A stretch of DNA of 12,833 bases from Candidatus Hydrogenedentota bacterium. GTDB taxonomy: Bacteria; Hydrogenedentota; Hydrogenedentia; Hydrogenedentales; SLHB01. Below the pieces are notes generated by a model. The model saw nothing but the letters and a program-made list of their open reading frames with translations. It had not been told where the DNA came from and did not search any database. Of the stretch, positions 5,327 to 12,578 are shown piece by piece. The stretch spans positions 1-12,833 of the forward strand of contig JAJDAB010000159.1 of NCBI GenBank assembly GCA_029262095.1, in the 5' to 3' direction. Position numbers and translations under genes: made by a program. The stretch's first letter is position 1, and every line of letters begins with the position of its first letter.

Positions 5327-6340
5327 TTACCTGCCGCGCAGGTTTGCAATGAGTACGCTGTCGCGGACTTGCGTAGTGTCAATGAAGTCTGCCGCTTCGA
5401 AAATGGTTTTATACTCGTCGAACGTGGGGACGCATCCTCCGTTGTATAGAAACCGGCGAAACGATTGAATTAGGGGTCCCATTGCCAGACAGCGATCAGG
5501 ATCGGCAATCATTGTGTTAACAACCAATAGCGATCCGGGGCGCATTCCGGCAGCGACTCGCGTGAGTATGTCCTCAATTTCGCGCGCTGTGAATAAGTAC
5601 AAGATTCCCCCAATGTGAACAATGTCGAACTGGCTGTTCGTAAAAATGACTTCGGTTATGTCACCTCGAACTGTTTCGACCCGATCGACAAGCCCCATGT
5701 CATCGGCTAAACGTCGAGCGACATTCAAAACGTCGTCGTAGTGATCCATCGCTGTGATTCGAGCTTGCGGATCGCGTTGGGCGAGGGCGAGCGTCCATAG
5801 GCCATGGCCGCAGGCCAAATCCAATACTTTCGACGATTTGGGTAAAGCGACGTGCTGGGCAACATCATCCCAAAGGTGTTTCGCATTTTCGATGATGTTC
5901 TCCCACGCGAGTGCGTGCGCCTCGCACCACGGCTGCCAGAGATCGACTGCGGCGTCATCAGTAATTTCCTTGCCCGCGCCGTTTTCACTCTGCAAAGCGG
6001 TCATCGCTTGCGATGACTCCGCCCATGCCCATGGGAGTAGCGCATCCATAAACGAGCCTCCGTAGTAGGAGGGCTTGCCCTTCACGAGAAAAGCTGCCGA
6101 AGTTGTTGTGAGCTGATAGTCGCCTTCCAATTTTTCGAGAAAGCCGAGCGAAACCAGTGCGTCTAAGAGCGAACGAATGCCATTTACATTACTGCTTGCG
6201 AACTCTGCTACGGCGTTGGCACTGCAGTATCCACGGTCGATGGCCGTGAACACGTCAGCTTCTATCGCGATTTTCAGAATGAGCGCTTTCGAAGCGCCGT
6301 ACAGAATGTCGTGAATCGGGTCGAGTGTTGGCTGATCCAT
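5327..6340 (-). CDS. O-methyltransferase-like SAM-dependent methyltransferase
   Basis: A 337-residue cytoplasmic protein with the two-part layout of the O-methyltransferase (PF00891-type) family. Residues 10-90 form a winged-helix dimerisation domain (ALILKIAIEADVFTAID, then RSLLDALVSLGFLEKLEG and YQLTTTSAAFL). The Rossmann SAM-binding domain follows, with motif I as VLDLACGHGLWTLAL (172-186), the acidic end of beta2 at D199 (ITAMDHYD), and RGDITE at 225-230. Where plant and bacterial hydroxyl methyltransferases have the catalytic His-Asp-Trp, this protein reads LYLFTAREIEDIL (247-259), so the usual general-base histidine seems replaced by Y248. It may therefore use another mechanism or substrate. 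ATG 6340 has AAGGA 9 nt upstream. It follows the epimerase gene by 150 bp on the same strand and is probably co-transcribed. Product unknown. Confidence 0.85.
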   Translation of the reverse strand: MDQPTLDPIHDILYGASKALILKIAIEADVFTAIDRGYCSANAVAEFASSNVNGIRSLLDALVSLGFLEKLEGDYQLTTTSAAFLVKGKPSYYGGSFMDALLPWAWAESSQAMTALQSENGAGKEITDDAAVDLWQPWCEAHALAWENIIENAKHLWDDVAQHVALPKSSKVLDLACGHGLWTLALAQRDPQARITAMDHYDDVLNVARRLADDMGLVDRVETVRGDITEVIFTNSQFDIVHIGGILYLFTAREIEDILTRVAAGMRPGSLLVVNTMIADPDRCLAMGPLIQSFRRFLYNGGCVPTFDEYKTIFEAADFIDTTQVRDSVLIANLRGR

Positions 6341-6490
6341 TACAAATCTTCCTTAGCCTGAACACCTCTCGACGGCGCAACAATATTGTCCGTACAAATG
6401 TTCTGCGCGTAAAAGAGGTGATCATCGAATTCGAAATCCTCACGGATTTCACCGCCTACAAATAGCGTTGAATAGCAGTGCGAATAGAAC

Positions 6491-7387
6491 TCAACGTTTA
6501 AGTAGACTCTTGAGTGCGCCCTCAATATCAGGGTGCTCGAATTCGAATCCCGCGTCGGAAAGTTTTTGCGGAATGACGCGCGTGCTGGCCAAGATGAGTT
6601 CTTTGGCCATTTGGCCTAGAGCGGCGCGTAGGGCGAATGCTGGCGTTGGGAATAGCGTGGGGCGGTTTAGCGCTTTGCCCACGGCCTTTGTGAATTCGCC
6701 GTTGGTGGCAGGGTTAGGCGCGACGAAATTGACCGGGCCGGTTAGTTTCTCATTGTTCAGCGCAAAGACGATCGCTGAAACGAGATCGTCGAGCGTGATC
6801 CAGCTCATATATTGCTTGCCGTCTCCAATCTTGCCGCCGACGCCCATCTTGAACGGACGCATCATGAGGGGGAGCGAGCCGCCGTCTTTATCCAAGACAA
6901 CGCCAAACCGCATGTTGACGACACGTACGCCCCGGTCGATCGCGGGCTTGGTCGCTTCTTCCCAATCTTTGCACACGGAAGCGAGGTAGGTTGCGCCTGC
7001 TTCGGCATCCTCAGTGAGCGTCTTATCGCCTTGGTTGCCGTAATACCCAATCGCTGACGCACACAGCCACACGGCGGGTGGGCGCTCCATGCGCTCCATG
7101 CATTGGGCCAGGAATGCGGTCGTCCGGACACGGCTGTCGTAGATCGCGCGCTTTTTGGCCACGTTCCAACGTCCGGCAATACTCTCGCCAGAGAGATGGA
7201 TCACCGCATCGAACGGGGGCAGCGAACCGGCATCAATCCGACCGGAGTACGGATTCCATTGCATCTCTTCGCCAGGGTCGCGCACGGGGTGCCTGACCAA
7301 ACGCAACACCGCATGGCCATCATCTTCGAGTGCTGGAATGAGTGCGTGCCCGACTAGGCCGCTGGCTCCTGAAACAAGAACTTTCAT
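6491..7387 (-). CDS. TIGR01777-family NAD(P)-dependent epimerase (YfcH-like SDR)
   Basis: A 298-residue extended short-chain dehydrogenase-like protein. It begins MKVLVSGASGLVGHAL with the G7-x-x-G10-x-x-G13 nucleotide-binding loop, followed by AVIHLSGESIAGRW (61-74), typical of TIGR01777 proteins such as E. coli YfcH. SAIGYYGN (111-118), MRFGVVL (159-165), YMSWITLDDLV (193-203) and NFVAPNP (220-226) are further family landmarks, and a DUF1731-type C-terminal helical domain (about 245-295) ends ALKSLLKR. These proteins bind NADP, but the reaction is not established for most members. Start: ATG at 7387 matches the family N terminus; an in-frame TTG at 7396 is possible, and neither has a good ribosome site. 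It diverges from the MarR gene, with a palindromic operator candidate 18 bp upstream of its start codon, which suggests MarR control. The methyltransferase gene follows. Confidence 0.92.
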   Translation of the reverse strand: MKVLVSGASGLVGHALIPALEDDGHAVLRLVRHPVRDPGEEMQWNPYSGRIDAGSLPPFDAVIHLSGESIAGRWNVAKKRAIYDSRVRTTAFLAQCMERMERPPAVWLCASAIGYYGNQGDKTLTEDAEAGATYLASVCKDWEEATKPAIDRGVRVVNMRFGVVLDKDGGSLPLMMRPFKMGVGGKIGDGKQYMSWITLDDLVSAIVFALNNEKLTGPVNFVAPNPATNGEFTKAVGKALNRPTLFPTPAFALRAALGQMAKELILASTRVIPQKLSDAGFEFEHPDIEGALKSLLKR

Positions 7388-7404
7388 GGACCCCAATTAG
7401 AAAC

Positions 7405-7419
7405 CGTTGTACTACAACG
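7405..7419. promoter_or_regulatory. Perfect 15-bp palindrome, candidate MarR operator
   Basis: CGTTGTA and TACAACG flank a single central C. MarR dimers bind palindromes of about this size, and the site lies between the divergent epimerase (start 7387) and marR (start 7555) genes. ACAACGAC from its right half recurs at 7450-7457, and an 11-bp palindrome, GTGCTAAGCAC, lies at 7441-7451 just before the marR -35 box. Binding at 7405 would hinder transcription of the epimerase gene; the repeat at 7450 would sit beside the marR promoter. Confidence 0.55.
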
Positions 7420-7465
7420 ACTTATGATGCCAGAACTGCAGTGCTAAGCACAACGACATTATTGT

Positions 7466-7495
7466 TTGACATCTAACGGTTTGGTGCGGTACAGT
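7466..7495 (+). promoter_or_regulatory. Sigma70-type promoter of the marR operon
   Basis: A perfect TTGACA (7466-7471) and TACAGT (7490-7495) are separated by 18 bp. The predicted start near 7502 leaves a leader of about 53 nt ending in the AGGAG ribosome site. It is positioned to drive marR and the genes that follow on the same strand. Confidence 0.7.
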
Positions 7496-7540
7496 TTGGG
7501 AACTAACGCCGAGTACTGGGGATTAATCTCAGATACCACT

Positions 7541-7545
7541 AGGAG
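7541..7545 (+). promoter_or_regulatory. Ribosome binding site that decides the MarR start
   Basis: AGGAG lies 9 nt before GTG 7555 but only 3 nt before the in-frame GTG 7549, so 7555 is the better start. A TTG at 7561 is also in frame but less likely. Confidence 0.6.
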
Positions 7546-7554
7546 AATGTGCTG

Positions 7555-8067
7555 GTGTCATTGGCTAACGAAATGAATCTGCAAGCGCCTTTTCGCGACG
7601 TCTATCACGAGACCGCGCTAAACATCGTGCGTACGGCGGGCGTCTTATCCGCGGCAGCCGCGGCGTTGTTTCGGTCGCACGGACTGACGGAAGCGCAATT
7701 CAACGTGTTGTTCGCGCTGAAATACAACCCGCACGACATCACGCAGTCGGATCTCGGGCGTATGTTGGTTGTGACACGCGCGACGATCACGTCGGTATTG
7801 GACAAAATGGAAGCGAAGGGATTGGTGACGCGCATGTCGGTGCCTTCGAATCGGCGCATCTACCATCTCGCGTTGACCGAAACGGGTCAATCGCTGATCG
7901 AGGATCTTGAGCCGAAATACCGGAACAAGTTGCATGATGCGATGGCGGCGTTGGGCGAAGCGGAATGCCGCACCGCCATCGACTTTTTGGAGCAGGTGCG
8001 GAGTCAAGCAGCAACGGTACAACGTGCGTTGTCGGCCAACGGCCATTCGAATGGCAGCGAAATCTAG
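7555..8067 (+). CDS. MarR-family transcriptional regulator
   Basis: A 170-residue dimeric DNA-binding repressor with normal length for MarR. The N-terminal dimerisation helix is about residues 12-40. LTEAQFNVLFALKYNP (44-59) is the usual MarR helix 2 region, QSDLGRMLVVTRATITSVLDKMEAKGLV (64-91) is the helix-turn-helix with its recognition helix, and R93 to R101 with the SNRR sequence form the wing, followed by LALTETGQSLIEDL. The usual acidic residue of the Asp-x-Arg wing motif is Ser-Asn-Arg-Arg here. It is followed at 45 bp by the lipid-recycling fusion gene and is probably transcribed with it. MarR proteins in this setting often sense fatty-acid or acyl ligands (FabT is a known fatty-acid-pathway MarR), so an acyl-type signal is plausible but unproven. 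The upstream palindrome suggests autorepression. Confidence 0.93.
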   Translation: MSLANEMNLQAPFRDVYHETALNIVRTAGVLSAAAAALFRSHGLTEAQFNVLFALKYNPHDITQSDLGRMLVVTRATITSVLDKMEAKGLVTRMSVPSNRRIYHLALTETGQSLIEDLEPKYRNKLHDAMAALGEAECRTAIDFLEQVRSQAATVQRALSANGHSNGSEI

Positions 8068-8101
8068 AAGAACTTTTCCGCACCAATGGTGCGTAGGCAG
8101 C

Positions 8102-8105
8102 GGAG
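8102..8105 (+). promoter_or_regulatory. Ribosome binding site that fixes the fusion-protein start
   Basis: GGAG lies 7 nt before ATG 8113. The frame is open back to an ATG at 8086, but that codon has no ribosome site and would add nine charged residues. Confidence 0.75.
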
Positions 8106-8112
8106 ATATTTG

Positions 8113-11100
8113 ATGAGTTCAACAACAACGCAACGCGTGCGCGGTAGCGGCTTCGGTTTTTGGGCGCTCATCGCGACACAATTCCAAGGCGCGTTTAGCG
8201 ACAACGCATTCAAGCTACTGATCATCATGGCCTTACCGGCGTTTGCCGGTAGCTTAAGTCCGGCGGGATCGGAATGGATGGAGGGGTACGGTACCTTCTT
8301 CGCCATGCTGCTCTTCACGTTGCCTTGGGTACTGTTCCCAGGTTATGCGGGATTCATGGGCGACAAGTTCATGAAGAGTCGCGTCGCGACCTGGACGAAA
8401 ATCTGGGAACTATGTGTTGTTGCGGTAGGCCTGGTCGCGTTCATTAACGCAAACGTTTATCTACTGTTCGCGATGCTATTCATGATGGCGATGCAAAGTA
8501 CATTCTTTAGCCCGGCCAAGTACGGCATCGTACCCGAAATGATGCCGGAAACGCGTCTATCGTGGGCCAATGGTGCACTAAATATGACGACGTTTGTGGC
8601 GATGATCCTGGGTACAGCCGTCGCCGGGCCGCTCATCGGGCTCACGACGGGCGAACTCAACATCGCGCGTATCCCCGGCATCGACATTGCCGCCGCAGAA
8701 CGGATTCACACGATGGTCGACGACCGTATCTGGCTGGTTGGCATCCCCATGGTGGTGTTTTCGTTGATCGGCTTGGTGGCGTCGGGATTCATCACGCGCA
8801 CGCCGGTCGCGAACCCGGATCGGAATTTTTCGTGGAACCCTTGGGCAGGATTGCGAGGCCAGATCCGACTGTTCGGGCGCGACAAACTTCTGTTGCTCTC
8901 GCTCGTCGGTATCGCCTATTTCTGGGCGGCAGGTGCGATAATCCAAGGAAACATCATTAATCTCGGAACCGCTCTCGAATTCACGAGCACACAAACCGGA
9001 ATTTTGTTGGTTGCCATCGCCATTGGCATTGGCATCGGCAGTTGGATCGCCGGAGCGATGTCCGGGCGAAAAATCGAGCTGGGCCTGGTCCCGTTGGGCG
9101 CGGTCGGGATGTCCGTGTCGGCGCTCGTACTAGGACTCGCCGATTTCGAAATGCTGGGCACGCTAACATGGCTGTTCTTCCTCGGACTATTCGGCGGAAT
9201 CTTCGATGTACCCTTAATGGCGTTGTTGCAACATCGCAGCCCACGCCACGCCAAAGGCAGCATGATCGCCGCGAGCAACTTTGTGACATTCGCCGCGATG
9301 GCAGCGGCGAGTGGCATCGGGATGTTGTTGTCTGGCACGCTGAAACTCGAGCCGAGCACGCTATTCACCATTACGGGCTTCACGACATTCGGTGTCGGTT
9401 TATACCTCTGCTTTATTTTTCCGCAACAAGTGTTGCGGCTACCACTTTGGGTCTTGGTCAATACGATCTACCGGCTACGCGTGGTCGGGCGCAGCAGGAT
9501 TCCGGACCGCGGTGGCGCACTGCTCGTCGTGAATCACGTTTCGTTTATCGACGCGATGGTGCTGACTGCCGCGCTCGACCGACCGGTCCGATTCATCATG
9601 GCCGCAAATATTTATCAAGTGTGGTGGATTCGCCCTATCGTGAAAATGCTGCGCGCGATTCCGGTGAAGGCGGGCGATGGTCCGCGTGAAGTGATGCGGT
9701 CGTTGAACACGGCCACTCAGGCGATTCAGAAAGGCGAACTCGTCTGCATTTTTGCCGAGGGACAAATCACGCGGACAGGCCAGTTGTTACCGTTCAAACG
9801 TGGCCTCGAACGTATCATGAAAGACACCGAAGCGCCGATTGTCCCGATTCAGTTGGACCAACTTTGGGGTAGCGTGTTTAGTTTCGCCGAAGGCCGATTT
9901 TTCTGGAAGTGGCCACGCCGACTTCCGTTCCCGATCCACGTCAGCGTGGGCGAGCCGATGCCGTACGACACGCCGGCTTCAGAAGTCCGCAAGGCCGTGC
10001 AGACGCTCAGCTCCGACGCACACATGCAGCGTGAACTGGAGTCGCCGTTATTGGGCCGGGCCTTTGTGAAGACCGTGCGTCGGCACCCGTTCAAGATGTG
10101 CGTGGGCGATCAAATGCGGCCAAAGCTTTCGTATTTTATGACGTACGTAGGGTGTATTGCCTTGGCGCGAAAGCTGAAGCCCATCATAGGCGATAAGCAG
10201 ATGGTTGGCCTCTTATTGCCGCAGTCGGTAGGCGGAGCGCTGTTTAATATCGCGCTTCAATTGATGGGCCGCGTGCCGGTGAACCTCAATTACACGGCAT
10301 CGAAAGAAGCGATGGCATCTTCGGTAGACCAATGCGAGATTTCGCACGTCGTGACATCACACCAGTTCTTGAAGAAATTCCCCGTCGATGTCCCGGGTAC
10401 TGCCCTCTACGCGGAAGACCTGCGCGAAACCGTCGGCCGTATGGACCGGATTGTCGCGATATTGCTTGCGATATTTTGTCCAGTGTGGGTGTTGGAACGA
10501 ATTCTCGGCGCTCCAAAAGGCCTGAATGAAAACAGCATTGCGACCGTAATATTCTCGAGCGGTAGCGAAGGATCGCCCAAGGGCGTAATGCTCACGCATC
10601 GCAATGTCATCGCGAACGTCGAAGCGGTCGCCGAAGTCTTTCCGCACAATGCCGGCGATGGCATGATGGGGATTCTTCCGTTCTTCCACTCGTTCGGGTT
10701 TACCGGCACGCTTTGGCTCCCGATGTACCGCGGAATGTTCGCCGCCTATCACCCGAATCCGCTCGAAGCGAAGATCATCGGGCGGCTGGTGAAACAATAC
10801 CGGCCTCGGTTTCTCGTCGCTACACCCACGTTCTTACAGGGTTTCATCCGGCGCTGCGTAGCCGAGGAATTTGAAAGCCTGGACTACGTTATAACCGGTG
10901 CGGAAAAACTGCCGGAGCGTGTGCGCAACGCGTTCAATGCGAAATTCGGGAAGGAACCCCTCGAGGGATACGGTACGACGGAATGCGCGCCGGTCGTCAG
11001 TGTGAATGTACCGGATTTCGATGCGCCCGGGTTTCATCAATTAGGCACGAAGCACGGAACAATTGGCAAACCATTGCCAGGGATTTCCGTGCGCACTGTT

Positions 11101-11619
11101 AATCCCGATACCGGTGAACCAACCAAAGAGGGCACACCTGGGTTGTTGTTGGTAAAGGGCCCGAACATCATGAAGGGGTACTTGAAGCAGCCGGAAAAAA
11201 CGGCCAGTGTCCTCGTGGATGGATGGTACAACACCGGCGACATCGCGAAAGTCGATGACGACGGGTTTATCATCATTACTGACCGGCTCGCCCGGTTTAG
11301 CAAAATCGCCGGTGAGATGATTCCGCATACCAAAATTGAAGAAACGTTGCACGAGTTACTCGAGCTGGATGAACAAACGTTCGCTGTCACGAGTGTGCCG
11401 GACGAACAAAAGGGCGAGCGCCTCGTCGTGTTGCATACGCTAATGGACGGTGAACTCGAAGTGGTCGTGGATAAATTGAAAGATTCCGCGTTGCCGAACT
11501 TGTGGCGCCCAAAAGCAACTTCGTTTTATCGAATTTCCGAAATCCCGGTCCTGGGTACAGGCAAGATGGATTTGAAAGCGGTCAAACAGCTTGCCCAAAA
11601 ATTCGACATTGGCGAGTAA
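8113..11619 (+). CDS. Trifunctional LplT-like transporter / PlsC acyltransferase / Aas-type acyl-ACP synthetase
   Basis: A 1168-residue inner-membrane protein of three fused parts. Residues 1-436 are a major-facilitator transporter of the LplT type (FQGAFSDNAFKLLI, then about 10-12 hydrophobic segments) that brings lysophospholipids across the membrane. Residues about 445-640 are a PlsC-type acyltransferase: NHVSFID with N474, H475 and D480, the FAEG motif at 547-550, and APIVPIQ. Residues about 655-1168 are an AMP-dependent ligase that activates fatty acids: FSSGSEGSPKG (814-824), YGTTE (953-957), GWYNTGD, DRLARFSKIAGEM and the catalytic lysine K1151 in GTGKMDLK. Together they import lysophospholipid and re-acylate it, as E. 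coli LplT and Aas do with separate proteins; such full fusions are known in several bacteria. A hydrophobic stretch at 780-795 interrupts the ligase. All key residues are present. It is followed 6 bp later by a hydrolase gene. Confidence 0.95.
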   Translation: MSSTTTQRVRGSGFGFWALIATQFQGAFSDNAFKLLIIMALPAFAGSLSPAGSEWMEGYGTFFAMLLFTLPWVLFPGYAGFMGDKFMKSRVATWTKIWELCVVAVGLVAFINANVYLLFAMLFMMAMQSTFFSPAKYGIVPEMMPETRLSWANGALNMTTFVAMILGTAVAGPLIGLTTGELNIARIPGIDIAAAERIHTMVDDRIWLVGIPMVVFSLIGLVASGFITRTPVANPDRNFSWNPWAGLRGQIRLFGRDKLLLLSLVGIAYFWAAGAIIQGNIINLGTALEFTSTQTGILLVAIAIGIGIGSWIAGAMSGRKIELGLVPLGAVGMSVSALVLGLADFEMLGTLTWLFFLGLFGGIFDVPLMALLQHRSPRHAKGSMIAASNFVTFAAMAAASGIGMLLSGTLKLEPSTLFTITGFTTFGVGLYLCFIFPQQVLRLPLWVLVNTIYRLRVVGRSRIPDRGGALLVVNHVSFIDAMVLTAALDRPVRFIMAANIYQVWWIRPIVKMLRAIPVKAGDGPREVMRSLNTATQAIQKGELVCIFAEGQITRTGQLLPFKRGLERIMKDTEAPIVPIQLDQLWGSVFSFAEGRFFWKWPRRLPFPIHVSVGEPMPYDTPASEVRKAVQTLSSDAHMQRELESPLLGRAFVKTVRRHPFKMCVGDQMRPKLSYFMTYVGCIALARKLKPIIGDKQMVGLLLPQSVGGALFNIALQLMGRVPVNLNYTASKEAMASSVDQCEISHVVTSHQFLKKFPVDVPGTALYAEDLRETVGRMDRIVAILLAIFCPVWVLERILGAPKGLNENSIATVIFSSGSEGSPKGVMLTHRNVIANVEAVAEVFPHNAGDGMMGILPFFHSFGFTGTLWLPMYRGMFAAYHPNPLEAKIIGRLVKQYRPRFLVATPTFLQGFIRRCVAEEFESLDYVITGAEKLPERVRNAFNAKFGKEPLEGYGTTECAPVVSVNVPDFDAPGFHQLGTKHGTIGKPLPGISVRTVNPDTGEPTKEGTPGLLLVKGPNIMKGYLKQPEKTASVLVDGWYNTGDIAKVDDDGFIIITDRLARFSKIAGEMIPHTKIEETLHELLELDEQTFAVTSVPDEQKGERLVVLHTLMDGELEVVVDKLKDSALPNLWRPKATSFYRISEIPVLGTGKMDLKAVKQLAQKFDIGE

Positions 11620-11625
11620 CGGGCC

Positions 11626-12540
11626 ATGCGAAAGCGATGGATATGGACAATAGCGGCATGTATGTCGATGTATTGTCCTACGCTTGGCGCAACGACGATC
11701 CTGTCGTCGAGGGCGGTCGCCGCCACCTCGCAAGTTGATGGCAGTGGCCTGCCCTCAAATGTCGAGCCCTTCAATGTAGGCTCGCAAGACGCAGATACCG
11801 CTGTGCTATTCATCCACGGCTTCAACGGCGGCACCGATAATTTTGAAGACCTGCCCGGTCGTCTCGCTGAGGCCGGCACGTTTGCACAGGTAATGTTACT
11901 TCCAGGACACGGAACGCGCCCGACGGAGTTTCGAGATACTGATCAAGACGACCTCTTGAATGCGGTACTCGCTGAAATTCGCAGACTCAAGCAATCGCAC
12001 AAACGCGTGGTCCTGGTTGGCCATTCGATGGGTGGCACGCTGTCTCTACTTGCCGCTGCACAGGAACCGGTCGATGGTATTGTTTTGGGCGCGGTTTTCC
12101 TGGGCGTTACACACAAGTGGTATTACGGGCTGCGCCCCGAGACGTGGTCAAAAATAACGGCGCCAATCTTCCCCTGGATATACAAAGGGAATTTTTACGT
12201 TCGGACCAACGACAAATCCGCGATGAAACACTCCACGTCCTACGCCTGGATTCCGTCGAAAGCGGTTGTAACGGCAGGTAAATTGGCCGAGGCTGCGAAC
12301 GCCCCGTCGGTACTGAGCGCAATTCAATGTCCTGTACTCATGATTCATTCGAAACATGATGGGGCTGCATCGCCGGATGCCGCTAAACGCGCGCACGATG
12401 CGCTGGGATCGCATGACAAAGAGTTTATGTGGGTAAATAGATCGAACCATGTCGTGTTCTGGGATTATGATCGCGAAGCGGTTGCGGAAGCGACTGTAGG
12501 TTTTGTGGAGAACATTCGGGAATCTGACACGGATGAATGA
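11626..12540 (+). CDS. Exported alpha/beta hydrolase (esterase/lipase, COG1647-like), copy 1
   Basis: A 304-residue serine hydrolase. The N terminus RKRWIWTIAACMSMY followed by LGATTILSSRAVAA is a basic start plus hydrophobic segment, so it is probably exported or membrane-anchored. The hydrolase fold begins VLFIHGFNGGTDNFEDLP (oxyanion loop), then LLPGHGTRPTEF, the nucleophile elbow VGHSMGG with S134, the acid D245 in HSKHDGAASP, and H275 in SNHVVFWD, so the triad is complete. The pattern is that of carboxylesterase/monoacylglycerol-lipase proteins, which release fatty acids from short or mono-acyl esters. It starts 6 bp after the acyltransferase-ligase stop without a clear ribosome site, suggesting translational coupling in the same operon. 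A paralogue starts 38 bp after its stop. A role in freeing acyl chains for the upstream ligase is inference from gene order. Confidence 0.92.
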   Translation: MRKRWIWTIAACMSMYCPTLGATTILSSRAVAATSQVDGSGLPSNVEPFNVGSQDADTAVLFIHGFNGGTDNFEDLPGRLAEAGTFAQVMLLPGHGTRPTEFRDTDQDDLLNAVLAEIRRLKQSHKRVVLVGHSMGGTLSLLAAAQEPVDGIVLGAVFLGVTHKWYYGLRPETWSKITAPIFPWIYKGNFYVRTNDKSAMKHSTSYAWIPSKAVVTAGKLAEAANAPSVLSAIQCPVLMIHSKHDGAASPDAAKRAHDALGSHDKEFMWVNRSNHVVFWDYDREAVAEATVGFVENIRESDTDE

Positions 12541-12566
12541 GCGTCTTACTTTGTTTCCGACTAATT

Positions 12567-12574
12567 AGGTGAGG
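12567..12574 (+). promoter_or_regulatory. Ribosome binding site of the second hydrolase
   Basis: AGGTGAGG lies 4-11 nt before the GTG at 12579 and supports that codon as the start; the frame has no in-frame ATG before residue 45. Confidence 0.65.
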
Positions 12575-12578
12575 ACCA

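Noticed and set aside
6340..6525. A 61-codon minus-strand frame ending TAATG over the methyltransferase start, possible coupled small gene
   Set aside because: Its only start is a TTG inside the epimerase gene without a ribosome site, and I recognise no motif. It may still be worth a homology check because the stop overlaps the next start.
8086..8112. Upstream ATG extension of the trifunctional protein
   Set aside because: GGAG lies 7 nt before ATG 8113, and the extra residues are unlike the N terminus of LplT proteins.
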